Positions 7,340 to 16,000 are shown, counted from the stretch's first letter. The stretch: 16,824 nt of DNA from DASWIG01 sp036397835 (GCA_036397835.1 DASWIG010000123.1:1-16824), one strand, 5' to 3'. Notes: generated from the sequence alone by a model not told the origin. Numbers and translations are program-made.

Positions 7340-9697
7340 CTACTGGCCTTCGTCCTCGGTCGGCTTGCGCCACCACCGCCAACGCGACAGACGCGACGCG
7401 AGGTCGTCGCGCGGACCGATCGGACCGGCCGCCGCCGGCGGCGGCGCGGCGGCGAGAGGACCCGGCTCGCGGCGGCCGTCGCCGCCCGCGCCCGGCGCGT
7501 CCTGACGCCGCGGGCCGTCTTCCCGCGGCGGGCGAGGCGCGGCCTCGCTCCGGCGGCCGTCGTCTCCCCGGTGTCCGTCGCGCGGGGCGAAGTCGCGCGG
7601 GGCGCCGTCGCGCGGGGGGAAGTCGCGCCGGCCGCCGGGACGCTGACCGCCGTCCCGCGGGGCGGCCTCCCGCGGGGCGGCCTCCCGCGGGCCGCCGCCG
7701 GCCGTCGACGGACGCCTCCGCGGACCGCGCCGGCGTCCTCGTGACCTCGGGGCATCGCCCTCCGTCCTGGCTTCGCCTTTCGGCTCGTCGGCTTTCCTTT
7801 CCTCGGCCTTCCGCTCCTCGGGTTGGTCACCGGCCGCGCGCTGGCCGTTGTCCGCGGTCTTGCGCCCGCGGCTCGAGCGACGCCGCCGTCGTCGCGACGG
7901 CGTCTCTTTGGACTCGTCGCCCCGCTCGTCGTCTTGCCTGGCTTTCTGCTCGGCGGCCTTGGGCTTCTGCTCGGCGGCCTTGACGTTGGGCTCGGCGGCC
8001 TTGACCTCCGCCGCCGCGACCTTGGCGTCGCCGTCGGCGGCGCCGTTGCCGCGGCGCCGGCGCCGGCGCCGGCTGCGCTTCGGGCGTTCCTCGGCGCGTT
8101 CTTCGACGTCCTCGTCGTCGTCCTCGGGCCCGGCCGCGGCCTGCCGCCGCTTGCCGGAGTCGTCGGCGATGTCGGTGGCCTTGAGGGCGGGCTCCGCCTT
8201 GGCTTTGACCGCCGGCACGCTCTCGCGGTGGGTCCAGTCGACGCGCTCCTGGGTGCGGGTGAGGCTCGAGCTCGAGATGACCTCGATCTTCATCTCGAAC
8301 TCCTTCTCGAGCTCCGTGAGCTCGCGGCGGTGGCCGTTCTGCAACGCATCGGCGATCTCCGGGTGGAGCACGACGACGACCGACTCCATCAGGCCCGTGG
8401 ACGCCCGCGCCTCGAGGCGGCCCAGCAGGTTCTGGGCCGCGAACCTCGGATTGGGGATCGAGCCCACGCCCTGGCAGGTGGGACAGGGACGGTGGGTGCG
8501 GTGGCGCAGCGACTGCTTGATGCGCTGGCGGTTGATCTCCACCAGGCCGTTGGGGCTGATGCGCCCCACCGTGGTCCGCGCCCGGTCGGCCTTCAAGGCG
8601 TCGCGCAGCTCCTTCTCGAGCTTGCGCTGGTGCTTGCGCGGGCGCATGTCGATGAAGTCGACCACCACCAGGCCGCCGATGTCGCGCAGCCGGAGCTGGC
8701 GCGCCACCTCCGCCGCCGCCTCGACGTTGACCTGGTAGATCGCCTCGTCGTGGTCCGCGGTCTTGGTGGCGCGGCCGGAGTTGACGTCGATGGCGGTCAG
8801 GGCCTCGGTGGCGTCGATCACGATCGAGCCGCCGCTGGGCAACTGGGCGCGGCGCTCGTAGATGCCCTCGATCTGGGTCTCGATCGAGTAGCGGCTGAAG
8901 AGCGGCTGGCGCTCGCGGTAGCGCACCAGCTTGGTCTTGGAGCGCGGCATGAAGGCCGCCATGTAATCCTGCGCCTTCTCGTGGACCTCGTCGTTGTCGA
9001 CGATGACCTGCTCGATCGAGCTGTCGAGGAAGTCGCGCAGGGCCTGCACGACCAGGTCCTGGTCGCTGTAGAGCAGCCGCGGGCCCCTGCCCTTGGCGCC
9101 CTCGCTGCGGATCCGCCTCCACAGCCGCAGGAGGGCGTTGAGGTCGCGGTTCAAGGTGGTCTGGTTCTGGTCGAGGCCGTTGGTGCGGATGATCACGCCG
9201 AAGTCGTCGGGGGCGTCGAGGCGGCCGAGGCGCTCGCGCGCCTTCTTGCGCTCGTCGTCGGCCTCGGCCTTGCGCGAGATGCCGCGCACGTCGTCGAAGG
9301 GCGTCAGCACCAGGTAGCGGCCGGCCAGCGCCAGGTTGGTGGTCAGCGCCGCGCCCTTCTGGCCGACGCCGTCCTTGGCGACCTGGACGAGGATGGACTT
9401 GCCGCGGTCGAGCACCTGGTCGACGCGCGGCCGGCGCTCGCCCTCCGGCGGCTTGCGGTGAAACGCCGCGGGCAGCACGTCGCCGACCGGCAGGAAGGCG
9501 TGGCGGTCCTCGCCGATGTCGACGAAGGCGGCGTTCAGGCTGGGTTGCAGGTTGGCGACCACGCCGCGGTAGATGTTGCCGCGGGTGAGGCCGGCTTCGG
9601 CGATGTCGACGTGAAAGTCCTCGAGCTGCGTGCCCTTGACGATCGCCACCCGCAGGTGGTCGGCGCGCTGGGCGTTGATGAGCATTTTGGTGGTCAC
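7340..9697 (-). CDS. rne: Rne/Rng-family endoribonuclease (RNase E/G) with long disordered basic tail
   Basis: The protein has 785 residues and starts at a GTG (9697) with GGAG five bases upstream; the ATG four codons in has poorer spacing. The order is the RNase E/G start (KMLINAQ), an S1 RNA-binding region (about 38-125), the 5'-sensor/RNase H-like part, and the catalytic DNase I-like part. The metal-binding aspartates are D304 (TAIDVNSG) and D347 (VVVDFID), exactly 43 apart as in E. coli RNase E D303/D346. The Zn-link CPTC is C405/C408. Residues from about 500 to 785 are low-complexity: acidic, then Arg-rich blocks, KAAE repeats and PRD/PREAA repeats, ending in a Trp-rich tip (SRWRWWRKP). 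The enzyme cleaves single-stranded AU-rich RNA in mRNA decay and rRNA/tRNA maturation; the tail is where RNase E homologues hold RNA and partner proteins. It follows the E1 gene by 52 bp and is probably cotranscribed. The symbol rne is by family; rng is possible. Confidence 0.95.
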   Translation of the reverse strand: MTTKMLINAQRADHLRVAIVKGTQLEDFHVDIAEAGLTRGNIYRGVVANLQPSLNAAFVDIGEDRHAFLPVGDVLPAAFHRKPPEGERRPRVDQVLDRGKSILVQVAKDGVGQKGAALTTNLALAGRYLVLTPFDDVRGISRKAEADDERKKARERLGRLDAPDDFGVIIRTNGLDQNQTTLNRDLNALLRLWRRIRSEGAKGRGPRLLYSDQDLVVQALRDFLDSSIEQVIVDNDEVHEKAQDYMAAFMPRSKTKLVRYRERQPLFSRYSIETQIEGIYERRAQLPSGGSIVIDATEALTAIDVNSGRATKTADHDEAIYQVNVEAAAEVARQLRLRDIGGLVVVDFIDMRPRKHQRKLEKELRDALKADRARTTVGRISPNGLVEINRQRIKQSLRHRTHRPCPTCQGVGSIPNPRFAAQNLLGRLEARASTGLMESVVVVLHPEIADALQNGHRRELTELEKEFEMKIEVISSSSLTRTQERVDWTHRESVPAVKAKAEPALKATDIADDSGKRRQAAAGPEDDDEDVEERAEERPKRSRRRRRRRGNGAADGDAKVAAAEVKAAEPNVKAAEQKPKAAEQKARQDDERGDESKETPSRRRRRRSSRGRKTADNGQRAAGDQPEERKAEERKADEPKGEARTEGDAPRSRGRRRGPRRRPSTAGGGPREAAPREAAPRDGGQRPGGRRDFPPRDGAPRDFAPRDGHRGDDGRRSEAAPRPPREDGPRRQDAPGAGGDGRREPGPLAAAPPPAAAGPIGPRDDLASRLSRWRWWRKPTEDEGQ
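7577..7693 (-). repeat. 15-bp minisatellite inside the RNase E/G tail
   Basis: Two blocks of 15-bp units (five codons) lie in frame: four units at 7577-7636 (plus-strand consensus GTCGCGCGGGGCGAA) and three at 7649-7693 (consensus GGCCTCCCGCGGGGC). They encode PRDFA/PRDGA and PREAA steps. Because the unit is a multiple of three, copy-number change would lengthen or shorten the disordered tail without breaking the frame. Confidence 0.85.
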
Positions 9698-9722
9698 GAA
9701 AACTCCGGATTTGAGGGGCCGG

Positions 9723-9742
9723 GGGCGCTTGGCGCCGCGCCC
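9723..9742 (-). other. Hairpin between the E1 and RNase E/G genes
   Basis: GGGCGC (9723-9728) and GCGCCC (9737-9742) can form a six-base-pair stem with an eight-base loop that itself holds the palindrome GGCGCC. It sits in the 52-bp gap between the E1 stop and the RNase start. No T-run follows on the minus strand, so it is not a clear terminator. It could be a processing or stability element for the downstream message. Confidence 0.35.
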
Positions 9743-9749
9743 GGCTGGT

Positions 9750-12146
9750 TCAACGGTAGAAGATCGGATAACGGGAGGGCTCCGCCTCGTGGAGCAGCTC
9801 GTAGACGGCGCGAAACACCGTCTCGACGTTGGGCTTGGACCAGTAGTCGCCGTCCGAAGCGTAGGCCGGGCGGTGCGCCGCGGCCGGAATCGTGCGCGGC
9901 TGCGAGTCGAGCCAGGCGTAGCCCTGCTGGCCTTCGACGACCTGCTGCAGCATGTAGGCGGTGGCGCCGCCGGGCACGTCCTCGTCGAGGAAGACGACGC
10001 GGCCCGTGCGCCGCAGCGATTGGCCGATCAGGCCGGGCCGGTCGAAGGGCAGGAGCGTCCGGACGTCGATCACTTCCACGTCGGCGCCGACCTCGGCGAG
10101 CTGCTCGGCCGCCGCGAGGGCGATGGGGCAGCAGGCGCCGTAGGTCACCAGCGTCACGTCGTTGCCCGGGCGCAGGACTTCCGGCACGCCGAGCGGCACG
10201 GTTATCTCGCCCACGTTCTCGGGCAGCTTCTCCTTGCGGCGGTAGCCGTTCAGGACCTCCACGATGAGAGCGCTGTCCTCCGAGCGCAGCATCGTGTTGT
10301 AGAAACCCGCGGCCTGGGTCATGTCGCGCGGCACGCACACGTAGATGCCGCGCACGAGGTTGAGGATGCCGGCCATCGGCGAGCCTGAGTGCCACACGCC
10401 CTCGAAGCGGTGGCCGCGGGTGCGCACGATCACCGGCGCCTTCTGGCGTCCGGCGCTGCGCCACTGCACGGTGGCCAGGTCGTCGGACATGGTCTGGAGG
10501 GCGTAGAGCAGGTAGTCGAGGTATTGCACCTCGGCGATCGGCCGCAGCCCCCGCATGGCCATGCCGATGGCCTGGCCGAGGATCGTACACTCGCGGATCC
10601 CGACGTCGGAGACCCGCAGCTCGCCGTATTTTTCCTGCAGGCCGGCGAAGCCCTGGTTGACGTCGCCGAGCCGGCCCAGGTCCTCGCCGAAGGCGACGAG
10701 CTCCGGGTAGCGCTCGAGCGCGGCGTCGAAGCAGCGGTTCAGGATCTCGAAGCCGTGGAGCGTCTCGGCGCTCTCGCCGTAGACGGGCGCGACGGCCGGC
10801 ACCGCGGTCGCCGGCGACGTCTCGCTGTAGAGGTGGGCGCCGTAGCGCCGGGCGCCCGCCTCGTCCTGCGCCTCGCGCCAGGCGATCAGCCGCCGGCGCC
10901 CGGGCAGGTCCCCGTCGCGGGTCGCCAGCAGCACCCGGTGGACGGCGCTCATCAGGTCGCGGCGCCACGGCGTGCCGATGCGCCGGAGCTTTTCGAGCTC
11001 GGCGATCACCGCGCGCACCGCGTCGCCGTGACGCGATGCCGCGGCGACCTCGCCGCAGAGCTCGGCGACGGCCGCGAGCTCGCGGCGGATCGGCTTCTGG
11101 AAGGCTTCCCAGGCCCGGCCCTGCTGCTCGCGCACGTCGGCGAGCGCGTCGCGCTCGAGCTCGTCGAGCTGCTCGGGCGCGGCGTAGCCCTCGGCGATCA
11201 GCCACTCGCGCATCTTCTTCAGGCAGTCGTGCTCGCGCTCCCAGACCAGGCGCTCCTCGGACTTGTAGCGCTCATGGCTGCCCGAGGTCGAGTGTCCCTG
11301 GGGCTGGGTCAGCTCGATGACGTGGAGGATGGCCGGCACGTGGTGGCGGCGCGCCTTGTCGGCGGCCTGCACGTAGGCCTCGCACAGCGCCAGGTAGTCC
11401 CAGCCCTTCACCCTGTAGAGGTCGAAGCCGTCGCCGTCGTCCGTGCGCCGCGCGAAGCCGCTGAGCAGCTCCGAGAGGTCCTCCTTGGTGAGCTGGTGGG
11501 CGTTGTGCACCGAGATGCCGTACTCGTCGTCCCAGATCGACATCACGAGCGGCGAGCGCAGCACGCCGACGGCGTTGATCGTCTCCCAGAAGAGCCCCTC
11601 GGCGCACGAGGCGTTGCCGATGGTGCCGAAGGCGACCTCGTTGCCGCCGTTCGAGAACCGCGTACGGTCCTTGAGGCCGGGCAGCTCGCGGTAGAGCCGC
11701 GAGGCGTAGGCGAGGCCGGCGAGCCGCGGCATCTGCGAGCCGGTGGGAGAGGTGTCGGCCGAGCAGTTGCGCAGCTCGGCGAGGGGCAGCCAGGAGCCGT
11801 CGGCCGCCACCGTCGCGGTGGCGAAGTGGGAGTTCATCTGGCGTCCGGACGAGGCCGGGTCGTGCTCCGGGTCGGGATCGGCGTAGAGCTGGGCGAAGAA
11901 GGCCTCGATGGTCAGCATGCCGGCAGCCAGCATGAAGGTCTGGTCGCGGTAGTAGCCGGAGCGCACGTCGCCGGGCTGGAAGACCCGCGCCATGGCGAGC
12001 TGGGGCACTTCTTTGCCGTCGCCGAAGATGCCGAACTTGGCCTTGCCGGTGAGCACTTCCCGGCGGCCGATGAGACTGGCCTGGCGGCTCTCGTAGCCGA
12101 TCCTGTAATCGCGGAGGACGTCTTCTTTGCTGAATGAGATCGCCAC
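9750..12146 (-). CDS. 2-oxoacid dehydrogenase E1, alpha and beta subunits fused (thiamine diphosphate-dependent)
   Basis: The protein has 798 residues and starts at a GTG (12146) with AAGGGA a few bases upstream. The N-terminal half is E1-alpha-like: SGYYRDQTFML (63-73) and the thiamine diphosphate region (172-213). The C-terminal part, from about 467, is E1-beta-like: FEILNRCFDAAL, FGEDLG with the conserved Glu E488, and the SGSPMAGILNLVRGIYV segment. The two halves are usually separate proteins of about 330-400 residues; here they are one chain with a helical linker. In the cofactor motif the usual GDG is GNA (G177-N178-A179) and the usual NN is DD (206-207). The reaction would be oxidative decarboxylation of a 2-oxoacid (pyruvate or branched-chain), passing acyl to a lipoyl E2; the substrate cannot be read from sequence. 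No E2 or E3 gene is in the window. It probably forms an operon with the RNase gene downstream. Confidence 0.92.
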   Translation of the reverse strand: MAISFSKEDVLRDYRIGYESRQASLIGRREVLTGKAKFGIFGDGKEVPQLAMARVFQPGDVRSGYYRDQTFMLAAGMLTIEAFFAQLYADPDPEHDPASSGRQMNSHFATATVAADGSWLPLAELRNCSADTSPTGSQMPRLAGLAYASRLYRELPGLKDRTRFSNGGNEVAFGTIGNASCAEGLFWETINAVGVLRSPLVMSIWDDEYGISVHNAHQLTKEDLSELLSGFARRTDDGDGFDLYRVKGWDYLALCEAYVQAADKARRHHVPAILHVIELTQPQGHSTSGSHERYKSEERLVWEREHDCLKKMREWLIAEGYAAPEQLDELERDALADVREQQGRAWEAFQKPIRRELAAVAELCGEVAAASRHGDAVRAVIAELEKLRRIGTPWRRDLMSAVHRVLLATRDGDLPGRRRLIAWREAQDEAGARRYGAHLYSETSPATAVPAVAPVYGESAETLHGFEILNRCFDAALERYPELVAFGEDLGRLGDVNQGFAGLQEKYGELRVSDVGIRECTILGQAIGMAMRGLRPIAEVQYLDYLLYALQTMSDDLATVQWRSAGRQKAPVIVRTRGHRFEGVWHSGSPMAGILNLVRGIYVCVPRDMTQAAGFYNTMLRSEDSALIVEVLNGYRRKEKLPENVGEITVPLGVPEVLRPGNDVTLVTYGACCPIALAAAEQLAEVGADVEVIDVRTLLPFDRPGLIGQSLRRTGRVVFLDEDVPGGATAYMLQQVVEGQQGYAWLDSQPRTIPAAAHRPAYASDGDYWSKPNVETVFRAVYELLHEAEPSRYPIFYR

Positions 12147-12297
12147 GTCGTCCCTTCGGGTCGTTGGGGGTGCGGACGGGTCACGGCCGTTCGGGTGGGT
12201 ATCGCTGCGGAGGAGGCCGGCGGATGACCTGGGGTGATTCTCCTCGATCGGGTCTTCCGGACACAGAAGAACCGGCCCCCACGCGGGAGACAGGGGG

Positions 12298-12326
12298 ATG
12301 GTAGCACGGATCCGGAGAATCGTGAA
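12298..12326 (-). promoter_or_regulatory. Candidate promoter of the E1-RNase E/G operon
   Basis: On the minus strand TTCACG (12321-12326, four of six) and TACCAT (12298-12303, four of six) are separated by exactly 17 bases. The promoter would start transcription near 12291, leaving a leader of about 145 bases before the GTG at 12146. It lies just beyond the stop of the small repeat protein gene. No transcription-factor site is recognised. Confidence 0.4.
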
Positions 12327-12354
12327 GGGCTTTCTCTATCGTGCTTTGGCGGCC

Positions 12355-12972
12355 TCAGGACCCCCCGGCGGCGCCCGACCACGTCCTCAGGTCGCCGGAC
12401 TCGAAGCCGTCGCGGAAGATCGCGTCGGCGCCGGCGGCGGGACGATCGAGGGCGAAGTCGGCGACCGCGGTCGTCCCGAGAGCGACGGCGATCGGCGTGG
12501 CGGCCGTAAGGTCGCACTCCCCATTGCAGGGAACGTCGTCGAAGACCTCGTCGCGGTAGCCGGCGGCGTCCGTGAAGGCGGCGTAGTCGCCGGCGGGCAG
12601 CCCCGCGATCGAGTAGGCGCCCGTACTGTCGGTGGTGCCGCCGCCGACGAAGGAGCCGGACTCGTGGTCGTGGACCTGCACCCAGGCGCCGGCGACCGCC
12701 TCGCCCGTGGCCGCGTCGGTGACGACGCCGGCGATCTCGCCGAGCCGGTCGAGAGCGAAATCGACGCCGGCGCCGTCTCGGCTCGCCTGGCGGGCGGCCT
12801 CTTCGAGCCGCTGCTGAACCTCGCGGTCGAGCTCCTGGATGCTCTCGTGCAGCACCGTCGCGGGCGCCGCCATAACAGATTTACTATCCGGTCTTGTCGA
12901 TTGTGCCTGGACGGCGGCGACGCCGGCCAGAAGCAGAATGACGAAACTGATGACGGATGACGCTCGAATCAT
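12355..12972 (-). CDS. Small secreted protein with one CnaB-like/paired-Cys repeat; short paralogue of the gene upstream
   Basis: The protein has 205 residues. The ATG at 12972 has GGGAG seven bases upstream and opens a signal peptide (MIRASSVISFVILLLAGVAA, cut near QAQS). A charged helix follows (41-65; LHESIQELDREVQQRLEEAA), then one carboxypeptidase-regulatory/CnaB-like beta-sandwich repeat (77-177) with a cysteine pair C149/C153, then a short tail with IFRDGFESGDLRTWS (185-199). Leader, helix, repeat and tail each match the large protein encoded just upstream, which has eight repeats. The single repeat is most like the large protein's third one (CDLTA-x-TPIAVAL, EVFDD-x-PC, VDFALDRLG). 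The gene may be a deletion derivative of a duplicated copy. It lies 108 bp after the large gene and could be cotranscribed with it. Extracytoplasmic location is likely; function unknown. Confidence 0.85.
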   Translation of the reverse strand: MIRASSVISFVILLLAGVAAVQAQSTRPDSKSVMAAPATVLHESIQELDREVQQRLEEAARQASRDGAGVDFALDRLGEIAGVVTDAATGEAVAGAWVQVHDHESGSFVGGGTTDSTGAYSIAGLPAGDYAAFTDAAGYRDEVFDDVPCNGECDLTAATPIAVALGTTAVADFALDRPAAGADAIFRDGFESGDLRTWSGAAGGS

Positions 12973-13000
12973 GGCTGAGCTCCCGGTGGTGAGCGCAGGT

Positions 13001-13054
13001 CCCACGTCTGGCTGCGTGGGTCCCCACGCTTGGCGCCGCACTTTTCGTGCCAAG
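13001..13054 (-). promoter_or_regulatory. Cluster of alternative hairpins between the two repeat-protein genes
   Basis: Three complementary arms lie in a row: CCCACG (13001-13006), CGTGGG (13015-13020) and CCCACG (13023-13028). The middle arm can pair with either neighbour but not both. A further stem, CTTGGC/GCCAAG (13029-13034 with 13049-13054), encloses a small GCAC/GTGC hairpin. All lie in the 108-bp gap after the large gene's stop. No T-run follows, so this is not a standard terminator. Mutually exclusive stems suggest, but do not prove, an attenuator or an mRNA-processing element. Confidence 0.35.
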
Positions 13055-13080
13055 GGCGAGAGGGAGATCAGCTTCCGGCT

Positions 13081-16000
13081 TCAGGGCGTGCCGACGCTGC
13101 TCGACCACGCCGACATGTTGCCCGTCTCGAAGCCGTCGCTGAAGACGGCGACGCCGTCGTCGAGCGCGAAGTCGACGCCCGCGGCGAGCGGCCCGTGGCC
13201 GGAGACGCCGACGTAAACGGGGGTGCCCACCGTCGGGTCGCAGCCGCCGTCGTAGCTGGAGTCGGGGGTGCAAAGCCTTCCGGCGTAGACCTCGTCGACG
13301 AGGCCCAGGGCGTTGTCCGTGACGACGTGGTAAGTGCCGGGCGGGAGGATCCGCCGATATTTCCCGTCGCTGTCCGTCGTCGTGGTCCAGTCGGGGTAGT
13401 AGTTGTAGTAGTCGGCGGCAGACCAGAGCTGGATCGAAACGCCCGCGAGCGGAGCGCCCGTCGCGGCGTCGGTCACCGTCCCGGCGATCGCGTAAAAGCT
13501 GAGCTCGAAGTCGACCTGGTTCGTCGCGCCGACGGCGACGACGACGGGAGTGCCCTTGGTGGGATCGCAACCGCCCGGACACGGCAGGTCGTCGTAGACC
13601 TCGTCGATATGGTAGTCATACGAATCAGCCGTGACGAAGTAGCTACCCGGCGCCAGACCGTGGAACTGATACTGGCCCGACGAGCCCGTCCAGTCATAGG
13701 TCACCCTGACGCCAGAGGCGTCGAAGAGCTCGACGAAGACATCGTAGATCGGCTCTCCGCCCACTTCGGTGACGGAGCCTGCGATCCCCCCGAGTGGGCC
13801 CACGGCGAAGTCGATGCCCGAGGTGGTGGCGCCGACGTTGACGGACACGGGCGTGCCGGTCGTGGGGTCGCAGCCCGCGGGAGCGCCGCCCGGACACGGG
13901 AAGCCCGCGTAGAGCTGCGGCAAGACCGCGGGATAGGCGAACCCGTTCTCGACGACGACGAAGTACGTTCCCGCCGGCAGGCCCCCGATGACGTAGGTGC
14001 CGTCCTGGTAATAGCTATAGTCGTAATCGACGAAAGACCCCGCCGCGTCCCAGACTTCGACGCGGGCGTCGCCGATCGGGTCGCCCGTCGACGCGCTCGT
14101 GACGGTTCCGGAGATGGCGCCGGGGCGTTCGAGGGCGAAATCGATCCCCGAGGTCGCGTCGTTGTGGGAAACGTTGACGGGAGTGCCGGCCGTCTTGTCG
14201 CAATCGCCCGCGCAGGGCAGGCCGTCGAAGAGCTGCGGCGAGTAGCCGGATTTCGAGCTCGTCACGAAGTAGGTGCCGCCGGCGAGCCCGGCGACCGAGT
14301 ATTGACCGGAGCCGTTCGCGGACCCGCTGCGGAGGAATTCGCCCGCGGCGTCCCAGACGACGACGCCGGCGAACGCCAGAGGATTGCCCGTGGCGGCGTC
14401 TCGGACCGTGCCCGCGATCGCCCCTCCCGGATCGAGAGCGAAGTCGATGCCCGTGGTCGTGGCGTTGAGCACGACCGCGACGGGAGTCCCTGTGGTCGGG
14501 TCGCAGCCGGAGTAGGGACCTCCCGGACAGACGAGGTCGTCGTAGAGCTCGTCGACGAAACTGCCGTCGACGTCCGTTGCCACGAAGTAGGTGCCCGCGG
14601 GCAGACGATCGAAAGTGTAACCGCCCGTCGACGACGTGTAGGTCCAATCGACCCAATCGCCGTCGGCGTCGAAGATCGCGACCTCCACGGAGGCCACCGG
14701 ACCGCTCGTGAGAGCGTGCGTGATCGTCCCCGAAACGGCACCAAAGCGGTCGAGCGCGAAGTCGACGCCCGAGACAATCGCGTCGAGAGCGACGGCAATC
14801 GGCGTGCCGGCGGTCAGATCGCAGGTCCAATAATAACTGGGACAGGGTATGTCGTCGAAGACCTCGTTGATGTGATCGTAAGCATCGGTCACCACGACGT
14901 ACTCGCCGGCGGGGAGACCGCCGATAGAATACATGCCGGTCGCGTCGGTGTAGTCGCTGGCGTAGTAGCCGATCTCGTCCAAGTAGACTTGCACTCGGAC
15001 GTCGGGGATGGGATCACCTGTAGCCGTTTCGGTGACGACGCCGGTGACGACGCCGAGCCGGTCGAGCGCGAAATCGACGCCGGCGGTCGTCAGCGGCGCC
15101 GTGACCGCGATGGGCGTGCCGGTCGTGGGATCGCAGCCGTAGTAAGGGTACCCGCCCGGACAGGCGATCCCGTCGTAGAGCTCGTCCGCGTAGGCCGAGG
15201 ACTCGGCCACGGCGTAGTGGCTTCCGGAAGCGAGCCCGGTGACCTCGTAGGCGCCGGCGCCGTCGGTCAACGCAGAGCCGACCTGGGAACCAGCGGAGTT
15301 GTAGATCCGGACGGAGGCGCCCGCCACCGGATCCCCGGTCGCCGCGTGGGTGACGAGCCCGGAGATGGCGCCCCCCGGATCGAGGGTAAAGTCGACGCCG
15401 CCGACCTCGCCGGTGCTCGACACCGCCACCGGCGTGCCGGCCGTCACCGTGCAGCTATCGTGCGGGCAGAGGACGTCGTCGTAGAGCTCGTCGAGGAATC
15501 CAATGAAGCCGTCGGTCTGGAGGAAGTAGCTGCCCGCGTCGAGCGCCGACACCGCGTAGTTGCCGGAGGCGTCCGTGCCGCCGGATCCCTCCCAGTAGCC
15601 GTACTCGTTGTAAGCGTAGACCGTGCCGCCCGCGAGCGGCGTGCCGTCCTGCGACGACGTCACCTGGCCCGAAATCGAGCCCCCGGTCCCCAGATGCAGC
15701 TCGAAGGGACCGCTGGCGCCGCCGAACCCGCTGACGCGAATCCAATACTCCTCGCCAGGGTAGGCGTAGAACGACGCCGCGGACTGCACGCCGTAAGCGT
15801 CGTCGTTGCAGGTCAGCTCGTTGGAGAAGGTGCCGGGGCAGGCCGCGTGGACGGAGACCACGGTGTCGAACCCGGAGCCGAAGGTGTCGACCGAGAGGTA
15901 GCCGTAGGTCGACGCGGTGAGCTTGTACCAGACGTCCGGGCTCGAGAGCGAAGCGCCGCAGGTGGCGACGCCGTCCTGGGCGGCGCCGACGGTAGTGCCG

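Noticed and set aside
7823..10267. An 814-codon plus-strand open frame opposite the RNase E/G and E1 genes
   Set aside because: It crosses two well-identified minus-strand genes, and its Leu/Val/Asp/Arg-rich product resembles a shadow of conserved codons with high GC at the third position.
13156..15690. CRISPR-like array from the regular spacing in the repeat gene
   Set aside because: The periodicity of about 300 bp is coding and diverged at DNA level; units lack short identical repeats with unique spacers.
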